NCBI GenBank assembly: GCA_910577925.1
Contig: CAJTOI010000006.1
Span: 1 to 64,000 of the forward strand
DNA length: 64,000 bases
Reading direction: 5' to 3'
Source: an uncultured Roseburia sp.
GTDB lineage: Bacteria > Bacillota > Clostridia > Lachnospirales > Lachnospiraceae
The notes under the pieces are model-generated. The model saw only the letters and a program-made list of their open reading frames with translations. It did not search any database and was not told the origin of the DNA. Numbering within the stretch: position 1 is the stretch's first letter; every line of letters begins with the position of its first letter. Shown in pieces: positions 26,655 to 33,896 of the stretch. A program made the translations under genes and the position numbers.

Positions 26655-27070
26655 CACACTTCCCCCACTTTCTGCACTGCCAGACTCAGTTCCAGATCAT
26701 GAAGTCCCAAATATGCCTTTTTGAGAAAATCAACCGGAATTTTCTTTACGATTTCTGCGCTTGGTATATTATAATACCATTGATAATAAGCATAAAATTC
26801 ACCGATCCAGTCCGGCAAAAACCCTTTAAGCGCCTCACCGTTTCTCAGCGAAAACTGTTCTGTGTCAGAAAAGTACTCCCACAATTCTCTGGCATCCATC
26901 GTATTGACATACGCCTTCGCTTCATCAATGCTTTTTCTTGTTTTACCTTGCATATAAGCATTGATGAAATCCACGGTATCTTTGTCCGGAAAAGACTGTG
27001 CAACAAAGTCAAACAGCTTTCCCTGATTTTCCACTACGTCATTCAAATAAACATCTGAATATGCCCGCAT
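26654..27070 (-). CDS. Small protein of unknown function in the ART-NADAR cassette
   Basis: About 138 residues beginning MRAYSDVYLNDVVENQGKLF. I do not recognise a named domain. Small proteins with an MRAY-like start are, from memory, common in Firmicutes beside DUF3990 genes. It is predicted mostly helical, mildly acidic and soluble, with aromatic-rich FYAYYQWYYN near residue 95. The ATG at 27070 lies at a good distance from GAGAGG; the GTG at 27079 abuts that site. It sits five bases after the ART-like gene and overlaps the NADAR gene by one base. It may be an antitoxin, adaptor or target-recognition partner; nothing in the sequence decides this. Confidence 0.75.
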   Translation of the reverse strand: MRAYSDVYLNDVVENQGKLFDFVAQSFPDKDTVDFINAYMQGKTRKSIDEAKAYVNTMDARELWEYFSDTEQFSLRNGEALKGFLPDWIGEFYAYYQWYYNIPSAEIVKKIPVDFLKKAYLGLHDLELSLAVQKVGEV

Positions 27071-27075
27071 AACCG

Positions 27076-27729
27076 TCACCTCTCAAACAGGGTACTGAAT
27101 ACCTTAGTTACTTTATTCGCATCGGAGTCGACCAGACTCCGCATGTTTTCTCTTGCAGATACATCCCGCCGGTTATATTTATCGTTAAATTCCGAATAAT
27201 CAACGAAAAGTAAGTCCTCCCTGATCTCGCGCAATTTTGAGTAAGCCGGTTCCGATTTAATACAATACTGAATACCCAGTCCGCCCAGAGAAAGCAGTTC
27301 TTCCAAAATATCAATGTCAATATTATCTCTCACAAACTCCTTTGCAATATAAAAGTAGGACGCATTTGCCCTCCAGCCTTTAATTACATCATATTTATCA
27401 GTATCTATGCCATACTCTGCAATAAATCTCGCCGCTAACATTCTATACCGCTTAGAGTCTGCGGCATCCCGATGTTTCATAAGTTCCGCAAGCCAAACCA
27501 AAACATCCCGCTCCTGAAAATCAAGTATTTTGAGTCCATCGCAATCCAACTCGAATTTATGTACCCATCCATTTGTATCGTCTGGTCTGCATACCGCCCA
27601 TTCCCTGGCAAGTTCGACACTTTCAGTCAGATAAAAACCACGACCATAGTCGTGCTTATCATTCCCACGGCCATGTGTTGGCGTAACCATTCTGTCAGGA
27701 GTACCATGGTATAAAATCATTTTCCCCAT
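27076..27729 (-). CDS. DUF3990-like putative ADP-ribosyltransferase
   Basis: A 217-residue protein with the DUF3990 pattern: an N-terminal LYHGTPDRM (His8), then HDYGRGFYLTESVELAREWA (Tyr33), the YDVIKGWRAN block and GIQYCIKSEPAY (Gln154). The His, Tyr and Gln spacing fits the NAD-binding H-Y-[EQ] layout of ADP-ribosyltransferase folds. Small DUF3990 proteins are usually found in two- or three-gene toxin-like operons, and the target is unknown. AGGAGG lies ten bases before the ATG. The gene starts 14 bases after hsdS and is followed at once by the small gene and the NADAR gene. A role as a toxic effector is inference from fold and context. Confidence 0.82.
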   Translation of the reverse strand: MGKMILYHGTPDRMVTPTHGRGNDKHDYGRGFYLTESVELAREWAVCRPDDTNGWVHKFELDCDGLKILDFQERDVLVWLAELMKHRDAADSKRYRMLAARFIAEYGIDTDKYDVIKGWRANASYFYIAKEFVRDNIDIDILEELLSLGGLGIQYCIKSEPAYSKLREIREDLLFVDYSEFNDKYNRRDVSARENMRSLVDSDANKVTKVFSTLFER

Positions 27730-27743
27730 CTCTTCTTTTCCTC

Positions 27744-29006
27744 CTAAACAAACATATTTTGAAACATAAATTTTTTCATTTTTTTAAGTTCCTCACACTT
27801 ACGCTGGTGAAGGGTGAGGAGGTGGTCGAGATAAGAAAAATACTGTCCCAGTCGATGTTGTTCATTTATATCTTTAGGAAACACTACTTTTAAATTCTCC
27901 ATACATTTCTTTGTCAACTGTGGCTGTGCACTTCCAAAACTCATGAATAATATCTGATTCTGTCCCTTGTCTGATTTCATATAATGATACAGATAGGACG
28001 TAACTATTTCTTCTCTTTTTCTTAAAATAAGCATTCCTGAATTTATTCTGACATATGGTATTTTCCTTGAGATGTCCGTATTATACCAGGCTATATGCCC
28101 TAATGAACCACGAGAAGTTATAATAATATCATCTTCTTGCAATCGTCCATTTCCCATGCTATTTGATTTTTCTTCGCTTATATATTGATTCTCTAAAAAC
28201 AAAAATCCATTTGTTGTTACATTTGATGCATTTAAAAAAAGTGTATGTCCGATTGTTGTAAAATCTGATTCTATGGGATAATTTTTGCCTCTGTCGCCAT
28301 CCACTACTTCAACCAATTCAGACAACTTCCGCTGTTCCCAATCGCCCGTGAATCCTGCAAATCTTATTTCCGGAATGTTCATCCCATCTTGCGGAAACAT
28401 TTTTTGAAACATATATTTTTTTAATGTTTTTATTTCCTCACACTTGCGCTGATGAAGGGTGAGGAGGTGGTCAAGAGAAGAAAAACACGACCCAATTTTT
28501 TCTTGTTCTTCAAATTCGGGAACAGGTATAGCTAAATTCCCTAATATAGTTTGACTAACATTTTTATTTGCACTATTAGTTGCCTGAGCCATTATCTGGT
28601 CACGCACTGATTTTATAGAAAACACAAATTTCTTAAAATTGTCATCAAGTCCAACTTCATCTCTGAACCTAATCACAAAACCAGAATATGTTGTATTTTC
28701 AAGTGTTTTAGGGACTACTGCGGCTTCTCCAACGCCTTCAAGTTTGACTGACGAACGTACAAATAGCACATCTCCTTTTTCAAGACTATATTCTTTTAGT
28801 TGCTGAGTCGAAGCTTCAGCTTTGCCCAGATTATTAACATCAATTATGTTCTTTCCAAATATATTTTGCAGATTTACAAACGGATATCCTCTGCCCATAG
28901 CATCTTTAGAAAAGTTCATTCCGTTCTTTAAGGAACCCATCTCTCCCAGCTTCCGCTGTTCCCAATCTTTTGTATACTCCTTGAATCTAATCTTAGGATT
29001 TCTCAT
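27744..29006 (-). CDS. hsdS: Type I restriction enzyme specificity subunit S
   Basis: About 420 residues with two target-recognition domains (roughly 15-170 and 220-380). Each opens with WEQRKLGE/WEQRKLSE and is followed by a conserved helix (LLTLHQRKCEEIK... and LLTLHQRKCEELK...) that spaces the half-sites. The recognition sequence cannot be read out. GAGGGG lies eight bases before the ATG at 29006. A GTG nine bases upstream overlaps the hsdM stop. The two spacer regions are near-identical in DNA as well as protein. Confidence 0.95.
   Translation of the reverse strand: MRNPKIRFKEYTKDWEQRKLGEMGSLKNGMNFSKDAMGRGYPFVNLQNIFGKNIIDVNNLGKAEASTQQLKEYSLEKGDVLFVRSSVKLEGVGEAAVVPKTLENTTYSGFVIRFRDEVGLDDNFKKFVFSIKSVRDQIMAQATNSANKNVSQTILGNLAIPVPEFEEQEKIGSCFSSLDHLLTLHQRKCEEIKTLKKYMFQKMFPQDGMNIPEIRFAGFTGDWEQRKLSELVEVVDGDRGKNYPIESDFTTIGHTLFLNASNVTTNGFLFLENQYISEEKSNSMGNGRLQEDDIIITSRGSLGHIAWYNTDISRKIPYVRINSGMLILRKREEIVTSYLYHYMKSDKGQNQILFMSFGSAQPQLTKKCMENLKVVFPKDINEQHRLGQYFSYLDHLLTLHQRKCEELKKMKKFMFQNMFV
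27791..27827. repeat. hsdS internal repeat, copy 1
   Basis: About 37 bp (cctcacactt...ggtggtc in plus-strand reading) encoding the spacer helix of HsdS. It recurs 645 bp away with two mismatches. Such repeats allow domain exchange between hsdS genes. Confidence 0.8.
28436..28472. repeat. hsdS internal repeat, copy 2
   Basis: The second copy of the spacer-helix repeat, in the same orientation as the copy at 27791-27827 and exactly 215 codons away, so recombination between the two would delete one recognition domain in frame. Confidence 0.8.
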
Positions 29007-29011
29007 CCCTA

Positions 29012-30610
29012 TCACCCCTCAATCATCCCGATATAACGGTTTAATGATACCATAATGTTTTCATCCGATGAAGTCAGGTTCTTAAGAAGCGCCGCAAATT
29101 CATCCTGAACCTGTCCCAGTTCCCTGTCTGTCTGCTTCATATCATCAAGCAGCGCGTTTAAATCGATTTCTTCTTCCTTCTCAAAGTTATCCACATATCT
29201 TGGAATATTAAGATTGAAATCATTCTTTTCGATATCTTCAAAGTCGGCAAGGTACGCCTCTTTTTCTACAGTTTCTCTTTTCCTGTACAAATGAATGACT
29301 GCATCCATATGTGCATCCGTCATCTGATTTTGTTTCTTTCCCTTTTCAAACTTCTTAGACGCATCTATGAATAACACATCCCGCCCGTCTCTGTGCTTCT
29401 TAAGTACGACAATACAAGTCGGGATTGATGTATTATAAAATAAATTTGCCGGAAGCCCGATAACTGCATATATATTTCCAGACCGGAGTAATTTTTCTCT
29501 TATTTTGCCCTCTGCGGCGCCCCGGAACAATACGCCGTGCGGTAGTACAATCGCCATCGTCCCATTACATTTCAAATGATACAGTCCATGAAGCAGAAAT
29601 GCATAATCTGCTTTTGACTTAGGCGCCAGCACTCCGTAATCACTGAATCTTTCATCCTGCAAAAAACCTGCTGCCGCACTCCATTTCGCGGAATATGGCG
29701 GATTCATGAGTACCATATTGAAATCAGTTTCTTCTCCGGTCGGCCAGTCCCCGTCAAGCGTATCGCCATTGCGAAGAATTTGATTTTCCGGCGCAATCCC
29801 ATGCAGGAACATATTCATCCTTGCCAGATTATAAGTAGATGTATTTAGCTCCTGCCCATAATATTTTATGTAATTCGTTTTCGACGCATATTTTTTTGCG
29901 TTTAACAGAAGTGAACCGGAACCCATACAGGGATCATATACGGACAGCCCTCTCTTTGTCTCCTGACCGTCAATGGCGATTCTTGTCAGAATCTTTGATA
30001 CCGCCTGGGGCGTGTAGAATTCTCCTGCTTTCTTTCCTGTTTCCGACGCAAACTGACCGATTAAATATTCATAGGCATTTCCAAGTATCTCGGCATCTGA
30101 ATTCAGTAAGTCTGCCCTGTCAATTTCCTTAATCAAATTCGATATCGTATCACTCTGTTTCCGGTCACCCGTCCCCAGACGATTCGAATACAAATCAATA
30201 TCTGTAAACAAATCTGCAAACAGCGGATCGCTCTGCTCGATATTGTGAAACGCTTTTTGCAACTGCTCGCGGTTAAACGAATTATTTCTTGCGGCATCCG
30301 CAAAGCATGTGTATGTCATTTCCGGCTCAATCACATAGTGACACTCGTCCTTTATCTGATCTTTTAATTCCTCTGCGTTCTCGTCCTCTAAAGCTTTCTT
30401 ATACGCATCCAATGCGGTTTTCAGAGATTCCGGTTTCTCATCATATATCAAATCGTATACTTTAATTAAAAATGAATCTGATAAATATTTGTAAAATACA
30501 ATTCCCAACAAATAATCTTTATATTCATTTGCGTCCATTTTTGAGCGAAGTATGTCTGCGCCGCTCCATAATACGCAAATCAAATCTTTACTGTTATCCG
30601 ATTCCGCCAT
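29012..30610 (-). CDS. hsdM: Type I restriction enzyme methylase subunit M
   Basis: A 532-residue N6-adenine methyltransferase. The N-terminal helical domain is at about 1-150 and the catalytic domain has the SAM motif DPCMGSGSLLLNA and the NPPYSAKW active site. The C-terminal coiled segment contacts HsdS. It methylates host DNA in complex with HsdS and is needed for restriction with HsdR. It is the first gene of the six-gene operon; GGAGGA precedes the ATG. Its stop lies eight bases ahead of the hsdS ATG. Confidence 0.96.
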   Translation of the reverse strand: MAESDNSKDLICVLWSGADILRSKMDANEYKDYLLGIVFYKYLSDSFLIKVYDLIYDEKPESLKTALDAYKKALEDENAEELKDQIKDECHYVIEPEMTYTCFADAARNNSFNREQLQKAFHNIEQSDPLFADLFTDIDLYSNRLGTGDRKQSDTISNLIKEIDRADLLNSDAEILGNAYEYLIGQFASETGKKAGEFYTPQAVSKILTRIAIDGQETKRGLSVYDPCMGSGSLLLNAKKYASKTNYIKYYGQELNTSTYNLARMNMFLHGIAPENQILRNGDTLDGDWPTGEETDFNMVLMNPPYSAKWSAAAGFLQDERFSDYGVLAPKSKADYAFLLHGLYHLKCNGTMAIVLPHGVLFRGAAEGKIREKLLRSGNIYAVIGLPANLFYNTSIPTCIVVLKKHRDGRDVLFIDASKKFEKGKKQNQMTDAHMDAVIHLYRKRETVEKEAYLADFEDIEKNDFNLNIPRYVDNFEKEEEIDLNALLDDMKQTDRELGQVQDEFAALLKNLTSSDENIMVSLNRYIGMIEG

Positions 30611-30751
30611 CTTTACGTTCCTCCGTTTTTCAATTTCAATTACGTCATCCGCGCCGCAATTTAATGCGATATATTTGCCGTCAGATATTTTTAAGGTCTA
30701 CTTCCGGAATATACACTGATTTCACCGACTCCCGACAGACGTTTTGCCCTT

Positions 30752-30780
30752 ATTGTACACGTTCCGTTTGTTTTGTACAA
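30752..30780 (-). promoter_or_regulatory. hsd operon promoter inside a perfect inverted repeat
   Basis: On the minus strand TTGTAC (30780-30775) and TACAAT (30757-30752) are 17 bp apart. The same bases form TTGTACA-N14-TGTACAA (30753-30759 and 30774-30780), a perfect 7-bp inverted repeat with arms one on each promoter box, 21 bp centre to centre. It looks like an operator that would fully block the promoter. The rest of the 340-bp gap to the ECF gene shows no gene. Confidence 0.7.
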
Positions 30781-30919
30781 TCATTTCGTCAATTCTCCTT
30801 CCTCTGCATCATAAAATTCTCCTCCCCCTGCAACTGGTCTGGTCATTTTTATTATAACTGGATATTTTAATCAGTCCATTTTGTGTTATTCTTAAGCGAA
30901 CCGAAAAAAACAACAAAAA

Positions 30920-30934
30920 GCCGCCTGCGGCGGC
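30920..30934 (+). other. Short hairpin before the ECF transporter gene
   Basis: GCCGCC-TGC-GGCGGC forms a 6-bp GC stem seven bases before the GGAG ribosome site (30941-30944). It could slow translation or mark an RNA end. I find no riboswitch consensus around it. Confidence 0.5.
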
Positions 30935-30950
30935 AGAAACGGAGAAAACC

Positions 30951-31535
30951 ATGAGAGATCAGACGATTAAAAAAACGGTCACGGCCGCCCTCTTTGCGGC
31001 CATGACCTGTATCGCAACAATGATAATCAAAATCAGCACGCCCACCATGGGCTACATCCATCTCGGCGACTGCTTTGTGCTGCTTTCCGGCGTTGTGCTC
31101 GGCCCCGCAAACGGAGCGCTGGCCGCCGGAATCGGTTCGATGTTCTCGGACATCTTTTCCGGCTACCTCTCCTGGGCGCCCGCCACCTTTGCCATCAAAG
31201 CCGCAACCTCCGCCATCGCGGGTTTTCTGTTTCGCCGCCTGCATCAGGCGGGCAAGTCTTCCCGAAGCCGCAGCGCAGTCCTGATTCTCAGCGGCCTTGT
31301 CGGGGAAGCCTTCATGGTATTCGGATATTTTGTGTATGAAGCCGGTGTCGCAGCATTCGGCAGCGGCGTCTTAAACAAAGCAGCCGTTGCCGCCGGAATC
31401 GCCTCCTCCGCAGCCGGGATTCCGTTTAATCTCGTACAGGGTGCGGCAGGTATCCTACTCGCGGTGCTGCTGCTCCCGATGCTGTCTCACGTGCCTGGGC
31501 TGTCGGAATGGGGACTGCCGCCTTCACGCAAATGA
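30951..31535 (+). CDS. ECF transporter S component
   Basis: A 194-residue membrane protein with about six helices that would capture a vitamin or related small molecule and hand it to a shared EcfAA'T module encoded elsewhere. The N-terminal region with TAALFAAMTCIATMIIK, GYIHLGDCFVLLSGVVLGP and GIGSMFSDIFSGY is characteristic of the PF07155-like S components. The Ala-rich N-terminal helix that docks on EcfT is present. The substrate is not clear: no riboswitch or biosynthetic neighbour helps. GGAG lies six bases before the ATG. It is an isolated plus-strand gene among minus-strand operons. Confidence 0.85.
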   Translation: MRDQTIKKTVTAALFAAMTCIATMIIKISTPTMGYIHLGDCFVLLSGVVLGPANGALAAGIGSMFSDIFSGYLSWAPATFAIKAATSAIAGFLFRRLHQAGKSSRSRSAVLILSGLVGEAFMVFGYFVYEAGVAAFGSGVLNKAAVAAGIASSAAGIPFNLVQGAAGILLAVLLLPMLSHVPGLSEWGLPPSRK

Positions 31536-31600
31536 TTGCCGGAAGAACGGGCTGCGGTGGTTTCGCCGCAGCCCGTTCTCACGAAACATAAAATTTTTTC

Positions 31601-32674
31601 CTACTCGAAGTACATTTCCAGGTTCCCCATACTGCAGCTCAATTCTATCGTTCCCTTCGCGCCCGGATGATTCACGTCCTTCTCCCCGGCAAATCCCGCA
31701 TAGCTGTTTCCGTTCACCGCAAGGTTTCCCATATTGCAGTTCAGGGTATAATTGTATTCTTCTTCCTTCCCGCTCAGCCGGATATTCATATTTCCCATAC
31801 CGCATTCTGCCGACAGATCGCGGTTTACGGTTCCCTTCATCTCAAAATTTCCGACTCCGCACTCAACATCCGCATTCTGATATTCGCCTCCGCCGATGAT
31901 AACTTCTCCGGCGCCGATATAGATATCCATCTCATCCGTGACCGTAAATCCTTCTGTTCTCAGCTCTCCGGCGCCTACCTCCACGTCCAGCTCTCTGCAG
32001 GTAATGTCGCTCATCCTAAAATCCGCCCTTCCGGCGCCGATTTGGATATCGAAATCCTCCAGCGCAATTCCGGCGGGAATGCGTATTTTTACAATGGCGT
32101 GTTTATTATTGATCTCGAATCCCCGCATGTTTTCCCCATAGGAAACCCGAAGAACACCGTCTTTTAATCCGGTCTTATAATACCGTTCTTTCCCGCGCAC
32201 CAGCTGCACGCTGATATTCTCACTGTCCGCATTTTCCTCTACAACAAGCTCCACCGCTCCCATCATAAGCTCGACATCTCTGATCTCGCTCACCGGAAAA
32301 AGTATTTCGTCTCCCACTGCCGTATTCTGTGTCATTGTCCCCTCCGTCGTCTCTGCACTTTCCGCACCGGCTGCACTCTCCGCACCGGCTGCGCTCTCCG
32401 CACCGGCTGCGCTCTCCGCATTCGCCGCGGTTCTGTCGTCATCGTCCCAATCGTCCCAATCATCCCAATCGTCCCAGTCATCATACCAGTCGTCATCATC
32501 ATACCATATCCCGTCGCGGGTAATATGCCATCCTCCGTTTACAATCCCTTTCTCATCCATAATCTCCTTCGCGGTCCGGTATCCGCCTGTTATCGACGAG
32601 ATTCCGCAGAACAAAAGTCCCGCTCCTGCCATAACCGCTGCCGCAATCAATCCGATTACCGTAAATTTTTTCAT
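31601..32674 (-). CDS. DUF4097 family membrane-anchored beta-helix protein
   Basis: About 357 residues. An N-terminal membrane helix (5-28) is followed by an Asp/Trp-rich repeat (DDWDDWDDWDDWDDDD), an Ala/Gly/Glu/Ser repeat (AAGAES units) and a long DUF4097 domain of repeating beta strands (IGAGRADF, VGAGELRTE, IGAGEVIIGG, CGVGNFEMKG, CGMGNMNI, CNMGNLAV). DUF4097 proteins often sit beside PadR or envelope-stress regulators; their biochemical role is not settled. The ATG at 32674 is used because GGGG lies before it; it overlaps nothing but is two bases from the DUF1700 stop. Last gene of the PadR operon. Confidence 0.88.
   Translation of the reverse strand: MKKFTVIGLIAAAVMAGAGLLFCGISSITGGYRTAKEIMDEKGIVNGGWHITRDGIWYDDDDWYDDWDDWDDWDDWDDDDRTAANAESAAGAESAAGAESAAGAESAETTEGTMTQNTAVGDEILFPVSEIRDVELMMGAVELVVEENADSENISVQLVRGKERYYKTGLKDGVLRVSYGENMRGFEINNKHAIVKIRIPAGIALEDFDIQIGAGRADFRMSDITCRELDVEVGAGELRTEGFTVTDEMDIYIGAGEVIIGGGEYQNADVECGVGNFEMKGTVNRDLSAECGMGNMNIRLSGKEEEYNYTLNCNMGNLAVNGNSYAGFAGEKDVNHPGAKGTIELSCSMGNLEMYFE
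32361..32414. repeat. 18-bp tandem repeat in the DUF4097 gene
   Basis: Three head-to-tail 18-bp units (tccgcaccggctgcNctc in plus-strand reading) plus a partial fourth encode the AAGAES peptide repeats. Copy number could vary by slippage without breaking the frame. Confidence 0.85.
32441..32476. repeat. 9-bp tandem repeat in the DUF4097 gene
   Basis: Four 9-bp units (atcgtccca, one with a single change) encode the DDW/WDD tripeptide repeat next to the membrane segment. Confidence 0.85.
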
Positions 32675-32675
32675 C

Positions 32676-33353
32676 TCACACAATCCCCTTTCTATGTTCG
32701 AACGGCATTTTACAAAGCTTCCAGATTCCTTTTAACGCCCACGGAAGAAACCATCCAAAGGTCCATACCACAAGCACCACGGCCAAAACCCCGAGTGCCA
32801 GCAGCAACAGTCCTGCTCCCACAAGGCCGAAGCCGACCGCTGCACCGCCGCCGAACATGAAGCTGAATCCCGTTCCTACCAGCACAAATCCCGCAATGAT
32901 CAGCGCCGCCATCACCGCGGCTGCCGCCACTGCAACCGCAAAAACCGAGATAACTGCCGCGAGCAGCACACACGCTGCCGCAAGCACAAGCGTCAGCCAC
33001 AAGGGAGAGGTAAACACCAAAAGCAGCACCATCCACACATTCGATGAAGCGTCCTTCTTCGCACCGTTCATATTGTTTACCGTATTATTCAGATTCCGGT
33101 AATATTCCTCATCCCGATTTGCATAGCTGTTATAGTAGCTGCCGTTCCCCTCGATGCCGAGATTTTTCAAAATACTCTCCGCAGCCTTCTGCGGGGATTC
33201 CAGCTCCGCAATCACATCCTCGTCACTCCCCTCGGCCTCCTCGAAATAGCTGCGGTAAAACTCCATTGCATCCTGCCGCTCCTCCTCGGAGATTCCGGAG
33301 AGAAGCAATTCGAGCTGTCTTAAAAATTCTTCTCTGTTCATATCCCTAACCAT
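32676..33353 (-). CDS. DUF1700 (HAAS domain) membrane protein
   Basis: 225 residues. The N-terminal helical domain (about 1-75, with MNREEFLRQLELLLSGISEEERQDAMEFYRSYF) is the DUF1700/HAAS signature, and several hydrophobic helices fill residues 100-210. Such proteins are standard partners of PadR regulators and DUF4097 proteins and may act as membrane sensors. The start is uncertain: the ATG at 33353 has AAAGG too close, and the ATG at 33341 has it rather far. It lies 12 bases after padR. Confidence 0.87.
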   Translation of the reverse strand: MVRDMNREEFLRQLELLLSGISEEERQDAMEFYRSYFEEAEGSDEDVIAELESPQKAAESILKNLGIEGNGSYYNSYANRDEEYYRNLNNTVNNMNGAKKDASSNVWMVLLLVFTSPLWLTLVLAAACVLLAAVISVFAVAVAAAAVMAALIIAGFVLVGTGFSFMFGGGAAVGFGLVGAGLLLLALGVLAVVLVVWTFGWFLPWALKGIWKLCKMPFEHRKGIV

Positions 33354-33365
33354 ACCTTTCCGAAT

Positions 33366-33728
33366 TTATTTTCCTTCTTCGTCCGCTTCCTTATTCCCGT
33401 CTTCCCCGCCGGAAGATTCCTCCGAAAACAGCGCTGTGATATTTGCGGAATAGATTTCCCATTCCGCGCGGTATTCCGACAGCTTTTCGGTGCCGCTGTC
33501 CGTGATTTTGTAATACCGCCGATTTCTTCCGGCACATTCCATGTCATACACAATCAGACATCCGTCTTTCTGGAGCCTTCGCAGAACCGGGTAAAGCGTC
33601 GATTCCGATACCTCCAGCGCACGCCTGACATCCTGCGTAATCCTGTATCCATATGTGCCCTGATCATCCTTCGACACGACTGCAAGAACAATCGCATCCA
33701 GCAATGCGGCGCCTGTATTAAATACCAT
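33366..33728 (-). CDS. PadR family transcriptional regulator
   Basis: A 120-residue winged-helix repressor: LLDAIVLAVVSKDDQGTYGYRI, SESTLYPVLRRLQKDGCLI and GRNRRYYKITDSG are the PadR core, followed by a short dimerisation helix and an acidic tail. It leads the PadR-DUF1700-DUF4097 operon and should repress it through the palindrome over its own promoter. AGGAG precedes the ATG. The signal is unknown. Confidence 0.93.
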   Translation of the reverse strand: MVFNTGAALLDAIVLAVVSKDDQGTYGYRITQDVRRALEVSESTLYPVLRRLQKDGCLIVYDMECAGRNRRYYKITDSGTEKLSEYRAEWEIYSANITALFSEESSGGEDGNKEADEEGK

Positions 33729-33785
33729 ATGTCTACTCCTTTTCTATTTATAATATTATATTTATGCCCATATTGTTTTGTTGAT

Positions 33786-33817
33786 AATACTATATATCAT
33801 ATAATATTGTATGTCAA
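33786..33817 (-). promoter_or_regulatory. padR promoter with palindromic operator
   Basis: On the minus strand a perfect TTGACA (33817-33812) and TATAGT (33794-33789) are 17 bp apart. The 23 bases 33786-33808 are a near-perfect palindrome (AATA-N-TATAT against ATATA-N-TATT, nine of ten arm positions matching) covering the -10 box and most of the spacer. Confidence 0.72.
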
Positions 33818-33828
33818 TACTATTTTAC

Positions 33829-33858
33829 AAAAAAAGCAGGTTCCGTAACGGAACCTGC
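33829..33858 (-). terminator. Strong terminator of the degV operon
   Basis: GCAGGTTCCG and CGGAACCTGC (33836-33845 and 33849-33858) form a perfect 10-bp stem with a three-base loop, followed on the minus strand by seven T residues (33835-33829). It ends transcription before the padR promoter. Confidence 0.93.
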
Positions 33859-33896
33859 AGCATCTTTTCTCTTATGAAACGGGAATCTCTGCTTTC

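Noticed and set aside
30781..30950. Riboswitch before the ECF transporter gene
   Set aside because: I looked for TPP, FMN, cobalamin and preQ1 core motifs and found none; only a short GC hairpin is present.
32361..32476. CRISPR-like array
   Set aside because: The repeats are 9 and 18 bp, directly abutting and in frame with a coding gene; there are no spacers and no cas genes.
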